Part shown: positions 47,647 through 59,480 of the stretch, one piece after another | How the letters are laid out: the number at the start of each line of letters is the position of its first letter | Position numbering within the stretch: the first letter of the stretch is position 1 | NCBI GenBank assembly: GCA_965153455.1 | Contig: OZ234503.1 | Span: forward strand, 5,580,001-5,644,000 | DNA length: 64,000 nucleotides | Reading direction: 5' to 3' | Source: Sphagnum compactum | Lineage: Eukaryota; Bryophyta; Sphagnopsida; Sphagnales | Translations under genes and position numbers: made by a program | Notes under the pieces: model-generated | Databases searched by the model: none | The model's input: the letters and a program-made list of their open reading frames with translations, nothing else | What the model was told of the DNA's origin: nothing

Positions 47647-47880
47647 TTTTGTGCTTGCAGGAATCAACCAGACCTCAAGCAAGTAAGAAATCTATTTTGT
47701 GCATGCAGGAATCAACGACACCTCAAGCAAGTAAGAAATTTGTTCTGTGCATGCAAGAATCAACGACACCTCAAGCAAGCAAGAAATCTGTTCTGCTCTT
47801 GCACGAATCAACCACACCTCAAGCAAGCAAGAAATCTGTTCTGCTCGAGCAAGTAAGAAATTTGTTCTATTCTTGCAGGA
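47647..47880 (+). repeat. 48-bp tandem repeat with splice-site-like borders
   Basis: Units start GAATCAAC at 47661, 47709, 47757 and 47805, exactly 48 bases apart. A shortened unit and a last start at 47879 follow. Units 1 and 2 read tgcag|GAATCAAC...CAAGCAA|GTAAG, that is a 3' splice site, a 22-base core, and a 5' splice site. The later units have lost one or both signals. Because 48 is a multiple of three, long open frames appear but are probably artefacts. Confidence 0.8.
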
Positions 47881-49276
47881 ATCAATAACACCTTGAGAAA
47901 GGAAAACAATGCTGATACCATATTCATATACATCCCAAATACATATACAATACCAAACTCACATTTGAATACAATTCAATCAAATGTCCACATACTTGTG
48001 GAAGCTGTCATCATAGGACTAAGGCTAGCATCCTTATGGGGAAGAAAAACAAGAGAGATGGAACCTTATTCAATTTGAAGAAATCATAACAATCAAAAAC
48101 TCAAAGCTGACTCTCCCTTCTTTAGTTGTACTTGCCCACTCATTTGTTGTTTTATGGCTCCCCTCTCACAAGCAACACTTAAAAAGTGCAATTGTTTATT
48201 CCCAAAACAATTCCCGGAAGAACGTAAGTTGTTGAAAGGAAGGACAAGATAATTGAAATCTGGTGTGAAAGTGTGTGAGCAGAAGCTGGAGAATGATGTG
48301 CCATTGATCCAAGAGATTTTCCAAATCTCTCCAATCCCCACTGCATAGTCTTTAGAGTGGTCACACGACTGACACAGGGTTCCTAGATTGTCCTCAGAGC
48401 AATATTCCACAACTTTGCAAGCATTTCACAAACTTGTGCACCTTACGACTAAGGTTCTAATAGTGGAAACAAATTTCGTCTGCAGCCTGACATCTACAGC
48501 AAGAGGTTTACTGCAAGTTAAGAAATATGAGTCATGGACTTTGTTGTCTCCCAAAAACACAGTGTACATGAATCCACATTCTATACTTGCAGAAAGAAAC
48601 TTTCACGTGCGTCTGTGATAAAAACACACAAAATGCCAATGGAAAACACCAAAGAAAAAAGCATAGTACTATCTCTGTATACAAATATATGTCTTTTCAA
48701 CATCACTACACAGGACATACACCAAAGCCCCACCTCCTCTTGTCTGTCCCACATTTCCAATACAAGCACTGGTCAAAACTGTTTCCAATTCCCCCAACTC
48801 CAGCACAACCTGGTATTATCTAAACTGAAGACTGCACTGACAAAAGCAACTTGGAAGTCGGTATATAAGCTTGCCAATGATAAATGCCTCCCTCAGGGTC
48901 ATCTTTGCAAAACTCAAAAGTACTTTACTATCGGAAGAGAATCACTGGATGCATAATATGAATGTGTTTCTTTTTTCCCTATCCTAGGATAAAATCTTCT
49001 CTAAGTAGAAGAATTTTTGTGGAGAAGGTGATAGTAATCTGTCTGGAATCCTCAAATAGAATCAATCAATCTGTCCAAATCCCAGCATGAATATATATTG
49101 CAGGAAATCCAGAAATGGCTAGGTGGGTGACTGTCATTGCAAACCGAAGAAAAAAGTGATGATCAGGGGTACGAGAAAACCTGCCATCACCATTGAAGAA
49201 ATCTTCCATGAGAGATGTGCAAGAGAAATCTTACCCTAAGAGAGAGAAAGAGAGAGAGAATTCAGCACCCATTAGT
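47881..49276. other. Region between the Helitrons and the NADP-MDH gene
   Basis: No domain-bearing coding sequence. 'aatgctgatacca' near 47908 is the complement of a TGGTATCAGC word like an initiator-tRNA primer site, but no LTRs are visible. The last few hundred bases are probably the 3' UTR of the minus-strand NADP-MDH gene. Confidence 0.5.
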
Positions 49277-50725
49277 TCATTGCTCTCCAGGAAGGGTGGT
49301 GTCTTCAGGCAAATCACAGTAGCCATTTTCATCGCCAATGAGATGTGCAACGCACTTCTTCTCAGCGAGAAGCTCCTTCTCACTCTTCTTGATGCGCTCG
49401 TACAGGTAATTGTCAATCTGAAGGTCTGGTACAATCTCATAATCTCCATCTCCCTTCGATCTGCAAGGCAAACTGAAAATGAGGTCATCTGCAATCCCGT
49501 AAGGGTTTCCTGTGGTGAAAACTCCTGAGGAGAACCAATCCCCCTTGGGTGTAGGATTGACAAGAGACTTGATTGCATCTACAATCGACACAGCAGTGGA
49601 TGCCGCTGAAGATCGGCCCCATTTCTTGATGAGTGCTCCTCCTCTGGTCTGTACCCTGGGTGTAAACTCCTCCTCCAACCACTTGCGATCTGTGATGACC
49701 TCGGTTGCCGGTTTTCCATTGATCTTGGCATTGAGGAAATCAGGCACTTGGGTGGTGGAGTGATTGCCCCAGATGGTCACATTGGAGACGTTGTCATAGA
49801 AGAGACCTGCCTTGAGAGCCAGCTGACATTTGGCTCTGTTTTCGTCCAACCTAGTGAGAGCATGGAAATTCTTGCTGGGGATGCGGGGTGCATTTTTTAG
49901 AGCAATGAGTGCATTTGTGTTGCAAGGATTTCCAACTACCAGCACCTTCACATCAGGACTTGCAACAGCATTCAAAGCCTTCCCCTGTTCTGCAAAGATC
50001 TGCCCATTGAGGTCCAGTAAGTCTGCCCTCTCCATGCCAGGGCCCCGGGGCTTGGCCCCAATGAGCAAAGCCCAGTCTGCATCCCGGAAAACTTCAGTGG
50101 GTTCGATGCCAATGTTAACTTCACGCAGCAAAGGGAACAAGGAATCCTCCAGCTCCATGGCCACACCTTCAAGTGCATCTCTGGATCTCTCTGAGCCCAA
50201 GAGGTTTAGGGCAATGGGTTGGTCATGACCAAACACTTCTCCAGAAGCAAGCTTGAAGAGCAGATGGTTGGAAATCATACCAGCCGCTCCTGAAACCACC
50301 ACTCGCACCATCTTCTTCCATGTCTTTGGCTTCTGTTCATCGATTTCCTTCAAGTCGTATGTCACACAAAACACTCCATAGCACTCCACTCCCTCCGGCG
50401 TTTTCCCAGCTCCGGGGATGAGCTGCGTTGTTGCAACAGAGTCTTGGATAGTGCTGCTGTCAGCCACAGAGCACTGCACAACAACGCCTTGCTGCTGCTT
50501 TTTTGTGCGCAAAACACAAAACTCCTTCTTGGAGGCCTTATCAATCCACAACCTCCTGGCAACAAACTTGCTCCTTCCAAAGAATGCACTTGATAATACA
50601 ACGGAACGCGAACTCTGTCCAGCTACTAATGTTGTGCTGCTGCTGCTGCCACTACTCTGTTGCTGGGGCTGCACTCTACAACCCGAAATCTGAACTCCAG
50701 GAGCTTGAAGCAGCGCGGCTGCCAT
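49277..50725 (-). CDS. NADP-MDH: Chloroplast NADP-dependent malate dehydrogenase, intronless
   Basis: Reduces oxaloacetate to malate with NADPH in the stroma (malate valve). The frame is open from TTG at 50737, but ATG at 50725 ([10 protein letters not shown]) is the first AUG; it gives 482 aa. Residues 1 to about 90 are a long Ser/Gln-rich transit peptide. The N-terminal regulatory pair Cys115/Cys120 (ECYGVFC) and the C-terminal pair Cys458/Cys470 (KKCVAH, GYCDLP, 12 apart) are all present, so thioredoxin control is expected. The coenzyme and catalytic motifs are [39 protein letters not shown] and [11 protein letters not shown]. The C terminus is the NADP-MDH extension ending LPGEQ. Angiosperm NADP-MDH genes have many introns; none interrupts this one. 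The enzyme call is secure. Confidence 0.96.
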   Translation of the reverse strand: MAAALLQAPGVQISGCRVQPQQQSSGSSSSTTLVAGQSSRSVVLSSAFFGRSKFVARRLWIDKASKKEFCVLRTKKQQQGVVVQCSVADSSTIQDSVATTQLIPGAGKTPEGVECYGVFCVTYDLKEIDEQKPKTWKKMVRVVVSGAAGMISNHLLFKLASGEVFGHDQPIALNLLGSERSRDALEGVAMELEDSLFPLLREVNIGIEPTEVFRDADWALLIGAKPRGPGMERADLLDLNGQIFAEQGKALNAVASPDVKVLVVGNPCNTNALIALKNAPRIPSKNFHALTRLDENRAKCQLALKAGLFYDNVSNVTIWGNHSTTQVPDFLNAKINGKPATEVITDRKWLEEEFTPRVQTRGGALIKKWGRSSAASTAVSIVDAIKSLVNPTPKGDWFSSGVFTTGNPYGIADDLIFSLPCRSKGDGDYEIVPDLQIDNYLYERIKKSEKELLAEKKCVAHLIGDENGYCDLPEDTTLPGEQ

Positions 50726-50960
50726 CTTGCAGAACAACTTGGAAGCAAATAAAACACCCCCAAATCAACAAAATCAAAATCCTCTCAAAATCAATCTCTC
50801 CTCTAGGTCTCTTCCAACAGCACCACCACCACCACCACAACCTATTTCTTTCTTCTTTCCTCCTCTCTTTCTAGGCTCCTCAAACCCAACTCCCCCCCCT
50901 CCTCTTCTATACTTGTCCAACTTCGGACACCAAAACCCAGATCACCCACCTCCTTCCAAA

Positions 50961-50997
<37 letters not shown>

Positions 50998-51560
50998 GAC
51001 TCTTTGTCAACTGCAACTCTTTTCCAAGCAAAAAACACCCAAAAACACAAAAGACCACAATTGTTGTGCTGCTGCTGCTGCTGCTGCTCTTTCGCTTGAT
51101 TTTCTTTTGGTGTTTTTTTGTTTGTTTTTTTCTCTCTTTGTTTTCTCTTTCTTTTGGTTGTTGTGGTGTTGTCAGTTTGATGATGGTGGGATACAACAGA
51201 AAAAGTGGGATGGGATCCTGGTGTAAGTAACTTTGTGTGATTTGATGATTTATTTTTTGTGGGTGGTTTTGATTCCCTTCTTAAGAGGAGTGCCAGTGGA
51301 CAAAAAAAAAGGGAGAGAGAAGAGTTTGAAGGTGATAGAGGGACACGATACCGAATGGGTGGTGGGGAAATTGATACATGTCCCTGCTTCCCACACAAAA
51401 GCAACCAGATCCTGTCCTGTCCTGTGGGACACTGGCTGCCTGTCTTACACTCAACGACGTTACTTGCTTCTCTCTCCAACTCTCTCTCTCCCTCTCTCTC
51501 TCCCTCTCTCTCCTTTTCTTGCCCTTTTTCCCCCCTTTTTCTTTCCCTTTCATCCCCAAC
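50726..51560 (-). promoter_or_regulatory. Upstream region of NADP-MDH with CT/GA tracts
   Basis: Probable 5' UTR and promoter of the minus-strand NADP-MDH gene. A long (CT)n tract (about 50958-50998 on the + strand, GAGA on the gene strand) and a second CT-rich stretch (about 51470-51520) flank a CTG-rich run at 51066-51090. Overlapping open stretches on both strands are products of these simple repeats. No clear TATA box was singled out. Confidence 0.5.
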
Positions 51561-51569
51561 TTCGTGCAT

Positions 51570-51945
51570 CTATGGATGAGATAATCATGGATTACCCCCC
51601 CTATATGGATGAGATGTTCCTGCATTACCTTCATATGGATGAAATAACTGTCAATTACCCTCATGGATGAAATAATTGTTGTTTACCCTCATATGGATGG
51701 AATAATCATCAATTATTCTCACATGGATGAGGTAACTGTCGGTTACCCCCCTATGGATGAGATTATCATCGGCTACCTTAACATGGATGAGATTATCATC
51801 GGCTACCTTAACATGGATGAGATTATCATCGGCTACCTTAACATGGATGAGATAATCGGCAATTACCCCCATATGGATGAGATAATTGTCGGTTACCCCC
51901 CACATGGATGAGATGACCATCGGTTTCCACACATAGATGAGGCAT
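51570..51945. repeat. 30-bp minisatellite, about 12-13 units
   Basis: Unit core ATGGATGAGAT(A/T)ATC followed by ATCGGCTACCTTAAC or ATTACCCCCAT. Copies from about 51723 keep an exact 30-base period, and several consecutive copies (about 51753-51842) are essentially identical. In the + strand it reads as a 10-aa repeat (MDEIIIGYLN), which is open only because 30 is divisible by three. It sits just upstream of the NADP-MDH promoter. Confidence 0.9.
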
Positions 51946-54500
51946 AGGAATGTCGAAGGGATTTTTGAATAACCAATGACCTCAAGCTAAATTCGAGATG
52001 TAACTAACTAATCATTCAAAGGTTCCAAGGTTCAAGAGCAACAACAACAACCCAAAAACAAAAACAAAAAAAAACCCTTTTAAAAATGAATGAAAAGTTG
52101 TGTAACCTTCTTCTCCATGAACAAAAATTCTTATTCAAAATCATATCGTGATTAGATCATGCATGCATGGGAAAGGAAATGCAAGAGGGTTATGCTTGGT
52201 GAATGTCGATTGCAAGACGAATCAAAAACTCCAAAGTTATGTGTGTATTTTTTTTTTCTTTTTTTCTTTTTTTTGCATTTTTTTGTGATTATGTACTTAG
52301 CAACAATTTGATAAGTAGCTTGTTGCTCCCATAGTACCTTTTCAGGTTCAGCACTATTTTTAATTTTTTCTCGTTGAATTTTTCAAAAAAAAAACAATAC
52401 TGAATGTTGAAAATTCATTCAAAGCGACCATATTCGAACTCACGAAAAATTCAACAAAGTAATAAAGTCTTCCATCAATCTAACCAAAAGCACAATAGGA
52501 AACTAATGTAAGCATTAACAATATTACTGAGTTTATTCCTTATATGTCAAAATTTTCAAAATCAGAACTCAAGCATCGAATCAAAATTTTCAAATTATAT
52601 TGATTATTCGACACATTAATGCCAAACTTGAAAAGGTACTATGGTAATCACTTTGTCCCTTATGGCAAGTTAAAACCAAAAAAAAAAAAAAATAGGAAAT
52701 GTTCCATGAAGTTCCATCAATCAAAATGCACATATTTAATTTTTTAAAAATTTATTTGTGTGCATTTTTTTAATGTTTCGTAGCAATTTAACAAGTTTAA
52801 TTAACAATTTATCAAACAGTTCATCATGTAATGACTAATAATTTTATTTCTTATGATAATCTAAAACTAATGTTGACAAGTTTTGGGATTTGGATAAATC
52901 TAAGCCTGAATTGGTTCAAGTTTACAAATCACAAAATGGTATCCAACAAGTTGATACCATTTTGTTGGAATTAGTACAAGAACCAAACCATGGAACTAAT
53001 CTCTTGCTAGATTTGGAACCAAAATTATGAAAAAGAAATTTTGAAAATAAGTTCAAGACTTTAGATTTTTTTAATTAATTTTTAATAATAACAACAAGTA
53101 TATTAAATGTTATAGTGAAATATTAACTTTGATTATTTGTTGAATTCATACTTACATCGATACTCATGTTTTGATTTGTTGTAAAACTTTGTACCCATCA
53201 AATCTCTAACATCATTGAATGAATAATGTGTACATGGAATTGAACCTAGATTTTGAACTAGGCTTGAAGGTTTTTGAACTTGAAAAAAAAATTATCTTAT
53301 CGAAATTGTTTAAAATTTGGAAAAACCCAAGCTCAAATCCCCACCCATAGAATTTGCAAATAAATTTTACAATTCCAAAATTAGGATTAGTGGGTTTTTT
53401 TTAGAGGAAAACCATGCAACATTAGTAAAAACCTTGGCTAAAAATTGTAATGCAACTTGGAGGACCTCCCCAACCACAATTTCTCATTCTTGAATATTTT
53501 TCATAATTTCTTTACATGTGAAGGAAATATATGTGATATCCCTAAGGCAAGGGAAATTTGTTGTCAAGTGATTAGCAACATTCATTTAAATGCATTTAGG
53601 TTCTCCTTATAATAGTGCACCTTAGTTTTCATGAAGGGGGAGGTGTTGTTAGTGTTTTACGCCTTCAATTCATGGGGTGGAAGGTATTGATACCATTGCC
53701 TCCCCCTATATTCATAAATATCCCTTTAAGAAAAAAGGAAGGAAATTATCCCTACTTTTATAATTGTCAATGTTCAAGGTAGATTTACCAAAACCAAATT
53801 TTTACTGGAGATTTTACCGAAACCAAATTGTCCCAACTGAAACCCATTTATCGAATTTTTTCTACCAAAAACCTTGTTACTGAAACTGGTTTTTACTATT
53901 GGTTTAGACTGAGTTATATTTAAGACTGATTTTTTTGTGATTAGACTAACTACCTATTCCACCATTTCTAACATTCTTTCTTAGAGGTACTTAAGGCTTT
54001 GTACATTTATGGACTGTACATGAGAATATTTTCTGGAACAAATTACCTTGTTTCTTACCATACTTTTGTACATAAAAGTTCTATGTGTAGTTTTCTCTTT
54101 GTATGTTGTGAGTATTTTGTCTTTTTGTATCCAAGGTCTTCTTCCTTATATTTGTTTCCTAGGTTTGTTTTTGTAAAAAGCTCATGAGGCTATCATACTA
54201 AGTGCGGACAATACCTATTTTGTGCTTAAGTTTTTTGTCTATTTGAAGAGAGCAAAAAGATTTTATCTTCTTGTCCATTATTTATTTCAAAACCCAATAA
54301 TTCACCAAATGGCCTTAACATTTGCAACCATACCACAGATATTGAATCCATAATTTTTGGTTCATTATCGTTCTTATTTGGATAGATATTGGTTAAAGTT
54401 ATTTGATTCTACCAAAATATTGCAAATCTATTATTGTTGTTATTTGACAAATATAAATTAAAAGCCAAAATAACTCATAGCTTACAACTTTTTTGTAATC
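51946..54500. other. AT-rich intergenic DNA without a recognisable gene
   Basis: Low-complexity AT-rich sequence with T- and A-runs. A few 'gaacc' and 'ggttt' words near 52920-53010 and 53760-53900 recall the repeats at 5.2 and 30.3 kb. No coding domain was seen. Confidence 0.6.
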
Positions 54501-54509
54501 ATTTATAGT

Positions 54510-54800
54510 ACGAGTTGTTGGTAACCCGTGGCTACGCCACTCCAGCCACCCCCAAGAAAAGGAGGGAGGACCCAAAAAAAACGAAAAAAAAAAAAAACAC
54601 CTCCCTTCACTCCCCCGTCCGGTCCTTTCCCGCCCGTCCCCCCCCTGCTGGCCCGCCCCACCCCTGCTGCCGCTCAGTAACTTTCTAACTGCCGCTCAGT
54701 AAAAAGTAACTTAGGTAAATTAGGTAACTTCGAAAAGGTAAAAACGGACAGACAGACGCACGCACAGACACCATGTTTGTAATTATATATAAGATGCCAA
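54510..54800. mobile_element. GC-rich insert, possible non-autonomous Helitron-like element
   Basis: An abrupt GC-rich block in AT-rich DNA. One edge holds the hairpin GTGGCTACGCCAC (5-bp stem). The other edge, read on the minus strand, begins TCTTATATATAATTAC after an A, like a Helitron 5'-TC end, followed by a 'gtctgtgcgtgcgtctgtctg' type tract. A clear CTRR end beyond the hairpin was not found, so the assignment is tentative. Confidence 0.3.
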
Positions 54801-54999
54801 TAGTGTCGATAAGAAGCATGAAGAAAAAATGGAACAAGTTTTGCGAGAAAGTGTTGAAATAGGGCAAGTAGGTAACTCAGAACAACTAGAGTAGCCAAAG
54901 ATTAACCCAAAGGAGGTTGTGACCTTTCACAATGGGGAATAAAAAGAATTGGAAGACATTACCAAAAATATTGAACCGAAAACTGTATGACCCATTGAA

Positions 55000-57900
55000 A
55001 ATCATCCATCGGAATTGCGATGCAATAAGATCGAACCAGAAACTCCATGGGAACTAATTTGGGACCATATCAAAAATAAAGCTTTTTGGTACCATGAAAC
55101 CATTGTGACAAATCCACATGCCATAAAGAGTGAAATTGATCGACTCCAAAGGCGAGTCTATGAACTGTGTCGATTTCAGGGGAAAGAACCTTTTGATGAG
55201 GTATGAAACATGCAGTCCTCGAGATGAGCATTTCAAATGCATAAGAGTTCCATCAGGAAATTTCAAAAACTCCCATTTTTAACATTCATGTTTTTCCTCA
55301 TGTGTTTTCAGCTTTTACTTTTTGTCAAAGTTTGAATCACCAATAAACAATTGTCCTTATTAGTCTAATCAAGTCTTGCTTACACAGGCGATACTAACGA
55401 ATCATATACCTTATTTGATATCATTATCTATTCAAAGTTTAATTCCGAATGTGTAAATTCTAGTTTATCTTTCAGCACTACCAAATGTAACTTATAGAGA
55501 GCCAATTATTCCAAAAGCCCGTATTCCATTCACCGAAAATGTCATGGAGTAAAATTCGATAGAATTTCCATATTCAATGTATCTTCATGTTGAACCCTAT
55601 ACACCAAATTTGAGTTCTGGTAATGAGGGCATAGGGAGTGTTCCTACATTGTGGCCTCCAACATTTGATCCCTTAGCTAACCCCATGGCACCACCAATGC
55701 TAGTTTTGGGAATTGCACAAGCTGGGAATGTACCAAATGGCAAGGAGCCTTTGGATGAGGATGATGAATATTCCAAAAGAAAGCACAACCCCAAGATGCC
55801 ATGAATCGTTCCTACCGAAAAACCATACTATGAACGAAAATGTCAACCATCCTTGATTGGAAATGTTGGTGGGCTTCCTGCCGGTAGATGGATTGTACCT
55901 ATGAGCAATGGTGGCAATGGATCTTTTAACAATGATGGTAATAGGCTTCCAAGAGGCGATGGTGGCAATATTCCAAGAGCTGGTGGTAATGAACCCCCCC
56001 TAGAAGACCAAATCCAAGATCATATGCCGCAAGACCAACAAGACCATAAATAGAGCCTACCTAGAATCTATGGTACCCCCCATGGTATCATATCCAACCC
56101 CCTATAACATCAAATCTTCCACCAAGTAAGAAATCTTTACCTTTACCCATCTACATCGCGAGAATGGATCCTGATGCTCATGTACGAGTTTTTTGCAAGG
56201 CCATTCAAGCCAATGTAGAAAAGAATGATATTAATGTCATTGAAATTTGTTTTATTTTACACTTCTCAATGCCATATTAAAGTGGGGAGAGAGTTTATGA
56301 GAGCCCATCCAGTTTGCAGATTTGAAAAGCTAGAAGATGCATTTCGTCAACGTTATCGAAAAGTACAAATGAATGAACAAGTGTACACAACATTACGAGT
56401 GATAAAGCAAGGCGGAGACCAAAAAATGGAAATATACTATGAACATATACTAAACTAGCAAGTTGCCTTTAGCATCAAGCAGATGATAATTTGCTAACCA
56501 CTTTCTTTCGAACAAGATTACAACCATAGCTTCGGATAACACAATGGGGATGAAGAGGGACACCTTGTTCAAACACAAAGAAGCTATAGTCACTTGTAAA
56601 GAAAATACGAGAGACGCTAACGAATATCGAAATTTGTTAAAACCACCAACCAAGCAAGAGAGGGTTAACAAAGGAAGGCAGATAGATGTGATATGCAATC
56701 AATGCAATAAACTAGGACATTCCAAGGATTGTTGCCACTGGAATCCAGACAATCTGAACAACAAACTTAAAAACAAAAAGGAGGTAGCTATGAATGGAAT
56801 TTCAGCCCAAACTGGTGGTGGTATAGGAAATAAATTTGGTAACAAAAGAGGTTGCAGAGAAGCAAACAAATGTGATTCCATCATTTACCGCTACGTCATA
56901 TTTTGTCGAACATAAAAATTATGATTGCCTTCATAAGGACGCAACTCAAGCATTGTTAAAGAAAAGGCAATGGTGGCCACACCCAAGAAGGACAATGTTG
57001 CTATCAACATCGCAATTTGGTAATACCACTCGCAGTTAAATAATCAAAAATATGATATTCAAATAGAAAAAGCCTCACAAGAACAAGAGCTTGGCTGATG
57101 GCAAAAAGAGGAAAAGCTTCAACGTTCGTTTAAAGAAATTATTAAAGACATACAACAAAAGGAGTCACCAAAAGATTTGCCTGGAGCTAGTGTACAAACT
57201 CAAGTTAAAACCAACCTCCCACAAAAAAAATTGTTCGAATACCGAAAATCAACTTACTGGACCTATTGGATCTACCAGTGCTACCAAATCAATCAAAAAT
57301 ACCAATGCTACTAGAAACTTTTTAGTTATGGAAGATATTACCCAACAACTATTGGAGAGTAAACATACCCTTACTTTGGGTCAACTTTTCAAGATTGCCT
57401 TAAATTTGAAACAATATGTTGCTACCAAGCTTACCCCTGAAAAAAATCACTATGGCAAGACCTAATCCAATTATTGCTTCGGTGGCAATTGATCTTCACA
57501 TGGTTGTGACACAGGTTCAAGTGGGTAAGAACATTATTGAGGACGTCCTATTGGAGGAGGATTCAACATGAACATCATGACGGAGGAACTACAAAAACGG
57601 TTAAGATTCCCCAATCCTAAACCAACACCATATACACTCCAAATAACGAATCAAACCATCACCAAACCGGTTGGACTCATCAAGGATCTCAAAATTCACA
57701 TTATGGGATTCCTTACATTGCGACATTCACAATAATGAAAAACAATGTTTTGGATTCCAGTTATTCAATGTTGTTAGGCCAACCATGGTTGTGTAATGCA
57801 TGTGTTACTCATGATTGGGGAAACAACCTAATCACCATCGAAGGTAATGGCATAATGCAAACTGTTGTTGTGACCAAACATTTGGATAGCAATACCAAAC

Positions 57901-59480
57901 ATCTTGAAGTTTGTTGTGTTATCATCTAATGGAAGGAGTCATAAACAAAGGCAAAGAAATATTCTTTGCAATAGAACCGGATTTGTTTACACATGGAACC
58001 ATCGCTTTACCAGAATTAAAAAAATTCAATGCTACAGTTTTCGATGCAAAAGTCAGTATAAAAGACCTTACATTCAATTTTCTACATTTTAAGGGACAAA
58101 TTCCAGTAGATATTACACCCACATGCATCAAAGTCCAAGAATTGGACATTGCATATTAGACATTACGTGAGGATCACCAAGTAAGACTTTTCAATTTGGG
58201 GACTACCAAAAATCCTCAAATGGTTAAATTGAATGCAACATTGGATGAACCAGTTGCCACCAATACCAAAGTATTAATGCTCCAAGAGTATAAGGACATT
58301 TTCGCATGGAATTATATTTATTTGAAGGGAATTCCGCCGTGAATTAATTAGCATTGCATCGAGCTCGACACCACTATTCCACATGTTCATCAAGCCAGGC
58401 ACCGAATGAACCCAAATTATGTTGCAGTAGTCAAACATGATTTGGACAAGCTTTTAAGTGCAAGTTTCATTGCCTTAGTGGAGGAAGCTAGTTGGTTATT
58501 GCCAATTGTCATTATACTGAAAAGAATGACAAGCTCATGATTTGCATGGATTTTTCAATGACTCAATGTTACAACCAAGAAGGATCCATATCCTTTACCT
58601 TTTACTAAAAAGGTTTTGGATGAATGGCGGGTCATGAGGTCTATTCATTTTTGGATGGATTTTTGGTTATCACTAGATTATGATCGCCCTCGAAGATAGA
58701 TACAAAATTGCATTCATCATTGATTGGGGAGCATTCGTTTGGGTGGTGATGCCATTTGGGCTCAAGAATGCTCCACCAACTTATCAACGAATGGTGAATA
58801 TAGCTTTTAAGGAAAATCTTGGAGTGCTCATGAGACTATTCTTAGATGACTTTAACCTGTCTAGTGATATGAACACCCATTTAACAAAGTTAAAATTATG
58901 TTTTGATAAATGCAGAGAATTCAATATAAGTAGCTTGAACCCTAAAATATACATGTTCCTCATGCATTCAAGCATTATCTTGTGATACGTGGTTTTAAAA
59001 GAAAGTAAGTTATCGGATCTGAAATTGTTTTTAGCTATTGTTCACATGCCTACACCGAAAACACCTAAGGACATTCAAGTTTTCAATGGCATGGCATAAT
59101 AATACTAGTGTTTCATCAAGGATTTTGCTTTCATTATGGCTCCCATTACCAAGCTACTATAGAAGACAAAAGCGTTTAAATGGACAGCAAAGTGCCAATA
59201 GGCTTGGGAAGAAATCAAGCATCACCACATGGATGCACCAATTTTGATTTCATCTCATTGGGACCTTGAGTTTCATGTTCACATAAACGCCTCTAATTTG
59301 GTAATCGGGGCTATGCTGGTGCAAAATGCTACCAAAAAATGTGATCAATCGATTACTTATGCATCACAATTACTCAATAGCGCTTAAAGGAATTATATGA
59401 CAACTAAAAGGGAAGCACTCACAATGGTGTATGTACTCCACAAATTTTGTCATTAATTTTTGGTAACAAATTCATTTTCT
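55000..59480 (+). mobile_element. Ty3/gypsy LTR-retrotransposon internal region, heavily degraded
   Basis: Pieces of gag and pol follow in the order expected for Ty3/gypsy. Gag-like sequence lies at about 56225-56458 and a CCHC zinc knuckle at 56694-56735 (CNQCNKLGHSKDCC). Protease-like sequence is at about 57540-57900 (NIMTEELQKRLRFP, then MLLGQPWLCNA). Reverse transcriptase spans about 58250-58985, with VVMPFGLKNAPPTYQRMV and FLDDF, the latter in place of the usual Y/FxDD motif. RNase H-like sequence is at about 59250-59450 (REALTMVY). Many stops and frameshifts break every domain, and I recognise no integrase. LTRs were not found, so the boundaries are approximate. It cannot encode working proteins. 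Confidence 0.85.

Noticed and set aside
47464-47888. Overlapping plus-strand open frames in the 48-bp array (RNQPDLKQ and ESTRPQAS repeats)
   Set aside because: A 48-bp unit is a multiple of three, so more than one frame stays open. No start context or domain supports a protein.
47900-47960. LTR retrotransposon primer-binding site (complement of TGGTATCAGC)
   Set aside because: No LTR pair, polypurine tract or pol sequence on the matching strand nearby; one 10-base word is not enough.
49830-50228. Plus-strand 132-codon frame inside NADP-MDH
   Set aside because: Antisense shadow of the strongly conserved MDH coding frame.
50726-50737. Longer NADP-MDH start at TTG 50737
   Set aside because: A non-AUG start is not needed. 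The ATG at 50725 gives a typical transit-peptide start.
50907-51569. Minus-strand 220-codon Arg/Glu-rich frame upstream of MDH
   Set aside because: Built from GA/CT simple repeats; there is no domain, and it lies in the MDH promoter region.
51663-51911. Plus-strand 10-aa repeat protein (MDEIIIGYLN)
   Set aside because: A 30-bp minisatellite read in frame. The minus strand is open too, and there is no gene context.
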